From Planctomycetota bacterium (lineage in GTDB: Bacteria; Planctomycetota; UBA8742; JACQVU01): DNA of 5,822 bases. The notes below the pieces were generated by a model. That model searched no databases and was not told the DNA's origin. It saw only the letters and a list, made by a program, of their open reading frames with translations. Each line of letters begins with the position of its first letter. The stretch's first letter is position 1. Where the stretch lies: the NCBI GenBank assembly GCA_016209585.1, contig JACQVU010000428.1:1-5822 (forward strand). The letters are read 5' to 3'. The translations under genes and the position numbers were made by a program. Shown here in pieces: positions 1-4,635 of this stretch.

Positions 1-171
1 AACAGGCCCTCCCGGCGCCGGTTCCGCGCGATCCGCCCCGCCCGGGTCATCGAACACCCCGCTGACGCGGCTGACAGCGCAACCGGCTCAGCAAAAACGC
101 GGCCACGATTCGCAGTTGTCAGTGTTTCGTGGGCCGGAGCCGAGAGGGCACCGCCACCGTTCGGCCGGCCC

Positions 172-201
172 TCGACATCTTCCCCGCGCCGCGGTTATAC
201 T
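172..201 (+). promoter_or_regulatory. Candidate sigma70-type promoter of the scramblase-like gene
   Basis: TCGACA (172-177) matches the -35 consensus TTGACA at five of six bases. TATACT (196-201) matches the -10 consensus TATAAT at five of six, and the spacer is 18 bases. Transcription would begin near 208 and leave a leader of about 47 bases before the ATG at 255. An AT-rich hexamer is conspicuous in such GC-rich DNA. The rest of the left flank (1-171) shows no convincing gene or structure. This is a consensus match only. Confidence 0.5.
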
Positions 202-245
202 CCCCGTCAACGTCGCGTTTGTTCCTCGCCCCGCGCTCATCGCCC

Positions 246-249
246 GGAG
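246..249 (+). promoter_or_regulatory. Ribosome binding site that fixes the start at 255
   Basis: GGAG lies five bases upstream of the ATG at 255. The same frame is open further upstream to a GTG at 129, but the promoter at 172-201 lies inside that extension and the extra residues look like GC-rich noise. The ATG at 255 is therefore the better start. Confidence 0.6.
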
Positions 250-254
250 AACCC

Positions 255-842
255 ATGCACGCCGTCCTCAACCACAATCTCTATTTCATCCGCGAACACG
301 TCGGGCTGTTCAAGGCCGCGAACAACTACGACATCCTGGACCCCGAGACCGGCAACACGCTCCTCGAATGCCGGGAAGAGAAACTCGGTTTCATCACCAA
401 GGCGCTCCGCTTCACCAAATACAAACGCATGACGCCCTTCAACTCCGTGGTGCGCACGCCGGCTGGCGACCAGGTGGTGCGCGTGAAGCGCGGCGTCAGT
501 ATCTTCCTCTCGAAAGTGGACGTGCTCGACGAGACCGACCAGGTCGTCGGCCGCTTCAAGCAGAAGTTCTTCTCCATCGGCGGCGCCTTTTCCGTGCTGG
601 ACGCCGACGATCAACCCCTGTGCGAACTGAAGGGCAAGTGGACCGGCTGGGACTTCCGCTTCGTCAAGGGCGACCAGGAGTTCGCCCACGTCACGAAGAA
701 ATGGGCCGGTCTCGGCAAGGAGCTCTTCACCTCCGCCGACAACTACGTCCTCGAAATCTCCAACGTCGTTCCCGCTGGCAACCCCGTGCGCCAACTCATC
801 CTCGCGGCGGTGCTCTGTATTGACCTCGTGTTGAAGGAATAG
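255..842 (+). CDS. Phospholipid scramblase / LURP-one-related family protein
   Basis: This gene encodes 195 residues that resemble the tubby-like beta-barrel family containing phospholipid scramblases and LURP-one-related proteins. The visible family-like features are an early segment NYDILDPETGN (24-34), a run of alternating beta strands, the pattern GGAFSVLDADDQPLCELKG (109-127) leading into a W-x-x-W aromatic stretch (W129, W132), and KKWAGLGKELFTSADNYVLEI (near 148-168). The chain ends in a hydrophobic helix (about 178-193), which in this fold packs inside the barrel or touches the membrane. There is no signal peptide, so the protein is expected to be cytoplasmic or at the inner membrane face. 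The length is normal for bacterial members. The biochemical role of bacterial members is poorly established; binding of lipid or another hydrophobic ligand is inference. The gene has its own promoter and ribosome binding site and converges on the VWA gene, so it is probably a single-gene unit. Confidence 0.82.
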   Translation: MHAVLNHNLYFIREHVGLFKAANNYDILDPETGNTLLECREEKLGFITKALRFTKYKRMTPFNSVVRTPAGDQVVRVKRGVSIFLSKVDVLDETDQVVGRFKQKFFSIGGAFSVLDADDQPLCELKGKWTGWDFRFVKGDQEFAHVTKKWAGLGKELFTSADNYVLEISNVVPAGNPVRQLILAAVLCIDLVLKE

Positions 843-878
843 CCGCCGGGTTGCTACCGGTGACCCCACGCCCGGCGG
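843..878. terminator. GC-rich inverted repeat between convergent genes, possible shared terminator
   Basis: CCGCCGGG (843-850) is the exact reverse complement of CCCGGCGG (871-878), separated by 20 bases. The left arm begins immediately after the TAG of the scramblase-like gene. The stop codon of the leftward VWA gene (854-856) lies in the loop, and the right arm lies inside the end of its coding region. No T-tract follows on either strand, so it is not a classical intrinsic terminator. It could act as a bidirectional end or stabilise 3' ends. In such GC-rich DNA a chance 8-base repeat is also possible. Confidence 0.35.
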
Positions 879-3169
879 AGCGTCCATTCCGCGCCGAGAA
901 ACGCCGCGAACAGTGCGGCCAGCCACCAGCGGTTCCAGAGCGGCGTTTCAGCCGTGGTGGACTCGCGTGCCGTGCGCCGGCACGCGCGCCAGGTTTCGGC
1001 CAGATCGAAGGGCAGCGCCGCGTCGACGAACCGCCCGCCACTCTCGGCGGCGATGCGCGCGAGGGCGGCGTGATCCGCCGTCGGGGCGGCGAGTTCGAGG
1101 CCGTCGCTGAAGGCCATGAACGCGCTGCGCGCCGGGTTCGCGGGCGGCTCCGCGCCGGCCGGCTCCAGCGTGATGAGGTGTTCGCCGGGAAGCGCGGGCG
1201 TGAACTCCGCGCGGAAGCAGCCGCGCGCGGCGTCGTAGCCGGCGGCCAAGGTCACGCCCGAACCGTCCGGCGCGCGCACCGCGATGGGAACGGTCTCCGC
1301 GCCGCGCGCCGCGGCCGACGGTTCGCCGGCCAGGATCGTCAGCGGTTGGCCCACCGGCGCGCGGAACGTCTCGGGGTCCACCCAGGCGGACTTTCCTTCA
1401 ACGGCGTCCCGGCCGGCCAGCCAGAGCGACGCGCCCCGCACGAAGGCGGAAGCGACCCGCGCGGACTCCGCCGAGAAGACCCCCCAGCGCCACCAGCCCA
1501 CACCCGGCAGCGAGAGCGTGCGCCCGCCACCAGAGGTTCGCCCAGCCACGGCCAGCGGCGCGCCGCGCCGATCGACCAGCACCGGCGTGGAGGAGGCTGG
1601 GAGGTCGCGCGCTTCCCATCGCGCGGAGAGCGGGGGCAGGGCGGCGCGCGCTCCGTCTTCGCCGGCGCCGGCGCCGGCGCCGGCGCTCACGGCCGGGAGC
1701 GCCGACAGCGCCCGCGCCACCGGATGGCGCCCGGCCGCGGGGTCGCCGGTGGCGGCGCCGCCGTTTTCGCCCGCCGGCAAGGGATCGAATTCCCCGGCGA
1801 GCGGACCGGCGCCGGAGGCGGGTTGGTGGGGCAACAGCGCGCGCAGGTCCGGCTCCACGCTGGCCGAGGGAGCCGCCAGGAGGCGGCCCGGAAGGAAGAG
1901 CAAGCCCAGCGGCCGGTCGCCCGCGGCCTGGAGCAGCGCGCGACGCTGCACGCTGGTCATGGCGTGGTCACCCAGATCGCCCAGGGCCACGACGTCGAAC
2001 CGCGCCCAGTCGGCGCGCGTCGCCGGAAGCCGGGGGCTGTTCTGGGCGAGGGCGAGATCGAACACTTCGACGCGCGCCTCTGGCATGCGGCGCAGTTCGC
2101 GTGCGAAGAAGGCTTCCTCCGGCCCGGCGCGGCCCGCGACCACCGCCACCCGCACCTTGCCCTCGCGCACGCGAATGAACGTCTGCGCGCCGTTGTTGTC
2201 GGGTGTCACGTCGCTCATCCCCGGCGGGAGCCGCGCGGCCAGCCCCACGCGATACAGCCCCGGCGCGCCGAACATAATCCCGTGGGAGCCGGTCTGCTCG
2301 CCCCCCGACGACATCTCCCAGCGGGCGGCGCCGATGGGGGTCTCGTCGCTCCCGGTTCGCGCCACGAGGGTCACGCGCGCCGCCCCCTCGCCAGTGGTCG
2401 CGAAGCGGGCGGTGATCCGCGCCTCCTCGCCAGTGAAGGCGACATGGGGCGCGGACAGCCCCGTGGCCCGAAGGTCCGCCAGCGGGGGAGGCATGCCCGG
2501 CCTCCCCACGGCCAGCGCGATGACGGGCGGCCCGCCCGCGCCGGCCAGGCGGCGGTAGTCGCGCTCCCACGCGCCGGGCTGACTCTCGCGGCCGTCGCTC
2601 ACCAGGATCACGGCGTCCAGGTCGTGCGGTCGCCGGCCGGCCAGCAAGAGGCGCAGCGCGGCCGCGGGCTGGGTCGCGGCGCCGAACGGCGCGCCGCGCG
2701 CGGGGAAAATCTCCCCGGCCGCAGACGGCGAGCCGGCCAGCATCTCGACCCCGGCGGCGAAACGGAGGAAGAGAAGGTCCGATTCGGCGGCGATCTCCGC
2801 CAAGTCACGCCGGCCGCGGAGCAGCGCGTCGAGCGCCGCGCGCCGGGGGGCGCGTTGTCCCGAGCCGTCGGCCGGGCCGTCGCGGATCAGCATGCTCTCG
2901 GACACGTCCAGCAGCAGGGCGGTCGCGCGCCGCGGGCGCCACTCACGTTCGCCCAGCGCGGCGGGCTTGATCAGGAAGGCCAGCAGGCACAACCCCGCGC
3001 CAGCGCGCAGCGTCAGGAAGAGCAGCAGGCGCGCGCCGCGGGGCGCGTTCCAGGCGCGACGCGCCGCCAGAAAGGCGACGAACAGCGCGCCGATGACCAG
3101 CGCCGCCGCTATGACCAGACGGTCCTGATTGAAGGTGTAGGTCACACCGGCAACATAGAGAAGGTACAT
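854..3169 (-). CDS. Membrane-anchored VWA-domain protein with glutamine-amidotransferase-like middle region
   Basis: The product is 771 residues from the ATG at 3169. Two membrane helices come first (about 18-36 and 47-67). A VWA domain follows (about 82-222) with a complete metal-ion-dependent adhesion site: D88-x-S90-x-S92, T166 and D192 in SDG. Next come an Ig-like beta region (about 240-335) containing the NN pair at 325-326, a Rossmann-like stretch resembling glutamine-amidotransferase-like domains (about 338-430), a low-complexity linker with AGAGAGAG (496-503), further beta-rich sequence (about 595-690) and a final membrane helix (about 746-764) with a short basic tail. This order is familiar from planctomycete-type VWA proteins related to BatA, often found near MoxR ATPase genes; none is seen here. 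A role in metal-dependent protein binding or envelope assembly is inference. No clear Shine-Dalgarno sequence precedes the ATG. GTG at 3145 (protein beginning VTYTFNQD) is an alternative start. An upstream extension to 3274 would overlap the end of the next gene and is unlikely. Confidence 0.85.
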   Translation of the reverse strand: MYLLYVAGVTYTFNQDRLVIAAALVIGALFVAFLAARRAWNAPRGARLLLFLTLRAGAGLCLLAFLIKPAALGEREWRPRRATALLLDVSESMLIRDGPADGSGQRAPRRAALDALLRGRRDLAEIAAESDLLFLRFAAGVEMLAGSPSAAGEIFPARGAPFGAATQPAAALRLLLAGRRPHDLDAVILVSDGRESQPGAWERDYRRLAGAGGPPVIALAVGRPGMPPPLADLRATGLSAPHVAFTGEEARITARFATTGEGAARVTLVARTGSDETPIGAARWEMSSGGEQTGSHGIMFGAPGLYRVGLAARLPPGMSDVTPDNNGAQTFIRVREGKVRVAVVAGRAGPEEAFFARELRRMPEARVEVFDLALAQNSPRLPATRADWARFDVVALGDLGDHAMTSVQRRALLQAAGDRPLGLLFLPGRLLAAPSASVEPDLRALLPHQPASGAGPLAGEFDPLPAGENGGAATGDPAAGRHPVARALSALPAVSAGAGAGAGEDGARAALPPLSARWEARDLPASSTPVLVDRRGAPLAVAGRTSGGGRTLSLPGVGWWRWGVFSAESARVASAFVRGASLWLAGRDAVEGKSAWVDPETFRAPVGQPLTILAGEPSAAARGAETVPIAVRAPDGSGVTLAAGYDAARGCFRAEFTPALPGEHLITLEPAGAEPPANPARSAFMAFSDGLELAAPTADHAALARIAAESGGRFVDAALPFDLAETWRACRRTARESTTAETPLWNRWWLAALFAAFLGAEWTLRRAWGHR
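1661..1686. repeat. GCCGGC hexanucleotide tandem repeat inside the VWA gene
   Basis: Four complete copies of GCCGGC plus two further bases run without interruption. The unit is its own reverse complement. The repeat encodes the alternating Ala-Gly stretch at residues 496-503 of the VWA protein. The six-base unit keeps the reading frame whatever the copy number, so expansion or contraction would only change the length of a flexible linker. Confidence 0.85.
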
Positions 3170-3179
3170 ACTGTGGGGG

Positions 3180-3219
3180 AAAAAGCCGGCTGGGGTTCGA
3201 GAACATCGAACACGAGCCG
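3180..3219 (-). terminator. Hairpin plus T-tract between the actin-like and VWA genes; weak terminator or attenuator
   Basis: On the minus strand, CGGCT pairs with AGCCG (3215-3219 with 3187-3191). Inside them GTTCGA pairs with TCGAAC (3206-3211 with 3195-3200) around a five-base loop. The two helices are separated by a three-by-three internal loop. Two bases after the outer arm come five T residues (3184-3180). It lies in the 85-base gap downstream of the actin-like gene stop, only about 10 bases before the ATG of the VWA gene. It could end the actin-like transcript or attenuate read-through. The GTTCGA/TCGAAC palindrome might instead be a protein-binding site. Confidence 0.45.
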
Positions 3220-3254
3220 CCAAGGGACGGCTCTCCCAACCGACCACCCCCTTC

Positions 3255-4298
3255 CTACTTCGCCGCCGCGCCACCCTTGCGCTTGCGTTTCTTCTCCTCG
3301 GAAATGGCCGCGATCAGCGCGCCGGCCGTCACGCACTTGAGCGGGTCCTTGGCCAGGCGGACGTTCTTCACGTCGAACGGGAAGGGGGTGCGGGAGAGCA
3401 CCTTCTCGAACTTCTGCACGAACCCCGGCACCGAGGCCGTTCCCCCGCCGATGCAGATTTCCACCGGCTCCTTGATGCTGGCGCTGGTACGCTTGAACTC
3501 TTTCTTGAAATGGTCCAGCACGTAGCGGATGAGGTCTTCGTAGTAGATGTCCAGCGCCACCTGGGTCTGGTCGGTGTCGTCGATGGTGGTGAGGTCCAGT
3601 TCGCGCTCCTTCACATGGATGACGTGGGAGACGGGCATGTTGCGCACCCGCGCCACCTCGGCGTCGATCCAGTCTCCCGAGCGCCCGGCCGAGAAGGCCA
3701 GCAACTGCTGCGCGCGCCACGCCGCCACCAGGTTGACCATGCCGGCGCCGAACGAGACCCCGATGCCCGTGAAGGGCAGCACTTCCCCCTTCGAGGAGAC
3801 GGTGGGGTTCTCGGAGAACACGATGCCCAGCGCCTCGTTGATCGCCTTCGGCTCGTAGCCCAGGTCGCGGAGAAACTTGCAGATCACCATCTCGTGGTAG
3901 GTGATGTTGAACGAGGCGTCGACCGGGTTGGCCGGAATGGTGACGGCGCAGACCTCGCCCGGATAGGCCGCCTTGCCGATGACCCCCTCGATCATCACCT
4001 TGATCATCGAGACGGCGTCTTCCTCCGTCGGGTTCAGCACCCCTTTCGCCATCGGCCGACGGTAGGACTCGGTGTTGCCCGTGACCTGCGAGAACTTCAG
4101 CGCGTCCTCGCCCACCACGTACAGTTGATCGCCCTTGACGACGTAGAAGGCGCCGGCGTTGGTCAGCATCTCCTCCGCGAAGTCTTTGTTGGGCATCACG
4201 AAGAAGGCGTCGCGCTCCGACTTGAAGACCTCCTTCCCCTCCTTCAACTCGGCGCCCACGATGAAACAGGTGCCCACGTCCAGTGCCTTCGCGCACAT
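3255..4298 (-). CDS. Actin-like ATPase (MreB/ParM/MamK-type superfamily member) with atypical phosphate-2 motif
   Basis: The protein has 347 residues, a usual length for bacterial actins. Superfamily motifs appear in order: phosphate-1 as D7-V-G-T10; a connect-1-like strand and turn VTIPANP (119-125) followed by INEALGIVFSENP (153-165); a phosphate-2 candidate GIGVSFGAGM (178-187); GDWIDAEV (208-215), resembling the GGDxxD segment of MreB; the adenosine motif IGGGTASVPGF (283-293); and a connect-2 segment DPLKCVTAGA (318-327), close to DPLTCVARGG of MreB. Phosphate-2 lacks the Asp of the common DxGGGT. The tail EEKKRKRKGG (334-343) is strongly basic. No signal peptide or amphipathic N-terminal helix is obvious, so the protein should be cytoplasmic. 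By family it would bind ATP and could polymerise; whether it acts in shape, positioning or DNA segregation cannot be told. No partner gene such as mreC or parR is adjacent. The start is fixed by a GAGGAG site six bases upstream; the frame extends to 4406 but that part would contain the promoter region. Confidence 0.8.
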   Translation of the reverse strand: MCAKALDVGTCFIVGAELKEGKEVFKSERDAFFVMPNKDFAEEMLTNAGAFYVVKGDQLYVVGEDALKFSQVTGNTESYRRPMAKGVLNPTEEDAVSMIKVMIEGVIGKAAYPGEVCAVTIPANPVDASFNITYHEMVICKFLRDLGYEPKAINEALGIVFSENPTVSSKGEVLPFTGIGVSFGAGMVNLVAAWRAQQLLAFSAGRSGDWIDAEVARVRNMPVSHVIHVKERELDLTTIDDTDQTQVALDIYYEDLIRYVLDHFKKEFKRTSASIKEPVEICIGGGTASVPGFVQKFEKVLSRTPFPFDVKNVRLAKDPLKCVTAGALIAAISEEKKRKRKGGAAAK

Positions 4299-4304
4299 GC
4301 GGCT

Positions 4305-4310
4305 CTCCTC
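4305..4310 (-). promoter_or_regulatory. Strong Shine-Dalgarno site fixing the actin-like start
   Basis: On the minus strand GAGGAG stands six bases before the ATG at 4298. It is the best ribosome binding site in the window and selects this ATG over the upstream in-frame codon at 4406, where the extra residues are Arg/Pro/Gly-rich and show no family similarity. Confidence 0.75.
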
Positions 4311-4384
4311 ACGGTCCGGGATGCTGGCTCCGCCGCCGCCGACCCGGGATGGCCGGCGCGGGAAGAAACGCCGAGGGTGATGAG

Positions 4385-4413
4385 ATTCTTGCAGCCGGCG
4401 CGGCAACTGTCAA
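4385..4413 (-). promoter_or_regulatory. Candidate sigma70-type promoter of the actin-like gene
   Basis: Read on the minus strand, a perfect -35 TTGACA (4413-4408) is followed after exactly 17 bases by AAGAAT (4390-4385), a four-of-six match to the -10 consensus. Transcription would start near 4377 and give a leader of about 79 bases up to the ATG at 4298. The perfect -35, ideal spacing and position support it; the -10 is imperfect. Confidence 0.55.
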
Positions 4414-4476
4414 GGAGAGCGGCCGGGCGGAGGCGCCGGGGAGATCACTTTCGCGACCAGGCCCGCTGGCGTTCAC

Positions 4477-4500
4477 CACGGAGACACGGAGACACGGAGC
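4477..4500. repeat. Three tandem copies of the octamer CACGGAGA
   Basis: Two exact copies of CACGGAGA (4477-4484, 4485-4492) and a third with one change at its last base (4493-4500) follow the bases GTTCAC. Short repeats of this form (ACCACGGAGACACGGAG and its A-for-G variants) are, to my knowledge, scattered through intergenic DNA of many uncultured and planctomycete-like genomes, and they generate spurious peptides such as LRVSVVN on the opposite strand. It is non-coding here, just upstream of the actin-like promoter. Function is unknown. Confidence 0.8.
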
Positions 4501-4517
4501 GCGTACAGGATCAATCT

Positions 4518-4543
4518 GCGCCCGCCGGGTGGGCGGCGGGCGC
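4518..4543. repeat. GC-rich hairpin next to the octamer repeat
   Basis: GCGCCCGCC (4518-4526) is the exact reverse complement of GGCGGGCGC (4535-4543), with an eight-base loop. No T-tract follows on either strand. It lies 17 bases beyond the octamer repeat and 25 bases before the A-tract of the FG-GAP terminator. It may be part of one dispersed intergenic element with the octamers, or a chance GC-rich palindrome. Confidence 0.45.
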
Positions 4544-4568
4544 CGGTCAGCGATTGAGAGGCACACCC

Positions 4569-4604
4569 AAAAAAAACGCGGGGGAGCACGGTTGCTCCCC
4601 CGCG
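4569..4604 (-). terminator. Rho-independent terminator of the FG-GAP gene
   Basis: On the minus strand a perfect 12-base stem (arms 4604-4593 and 4588-4577, CGCGGGGGAGCA and its complement) with a four-base loop is followed directly by eight T residues (4576-4569). It starts 31 bases after the TGA of the FG-GAP gene. The stem length, GC content and uninterrupted T-tract make it a canonical intrinsic terminator for leftward transcription. The A-tract sits on the wrong side for rightward termination. Confidence 0.93.
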
Positions 4605-4635
4605 AAGGCGACGTACGGAAGCGGCGAGGCGCCGG

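Larger units (their letters stand above)
4299..4635. other. Intergenic region between the actin-like and FG-GAP genes
   Basis: These 337 bases hold no credible gene. They contain, from right to left, the terminator of the FG-GAP gene, a GC-rich hairpin, the three-copy octamer repeat, the promoter of the actin-like gene and its roughly 79-base leader. Short open frames cross the region on both strands but have neither domain-like sequence nor ribosome binding sites. Confidence 0.75.

Noticed and set aside
1..50. Possible start of a leftward gene at the ATG on the minus strand at 50-48.
   Set aside because: Only 16 codons are visible, they are Arg-rich and unrecognisable, and the upstream site is weak. 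This cannot be supported from the window.
129..254. N-terminal extension of the scramblase-like protein from a GTG at 129.
   Set aside because: It would contain the candidate promoter, lacks family similarity, and the ATG at 255 has a GGAG site at proper spacing.
3195..3211. GTTCGA-N5-TCGAAC as a LexA (SOS) box.
   Set aside because: The half-sites are in the reverse order to the CGAAC-N4-GTTCG box, and the spacing does not fit GTTC-N7-GTTC. It is better treated as part of a hairpin.
851..3340. An open frame of 829 codons on the plus strand, antisense to almost the whole VWA gene.
   Set aside because: Its translation is Arg/Gly/Ala/Pro-rich without domains or membrane segments. The opposite strand encodes a coherent protein with an intact VWA metal site. 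In GC-rich DNA a stop-free antisense frame is expected.
4299..4406. N-terminal extension of the actin-like protein to 4406.
   Set aside because: The added residues are low-complexity and basic, the extension includes the -10 element, and a strong GAGGAG site precedes the ATG at 4298.
4477..4500. The octamer array as a CRISPR.
   Set aside because: The units are 8 bases long and directly abutting, with no spacers and no cas genes nearby.
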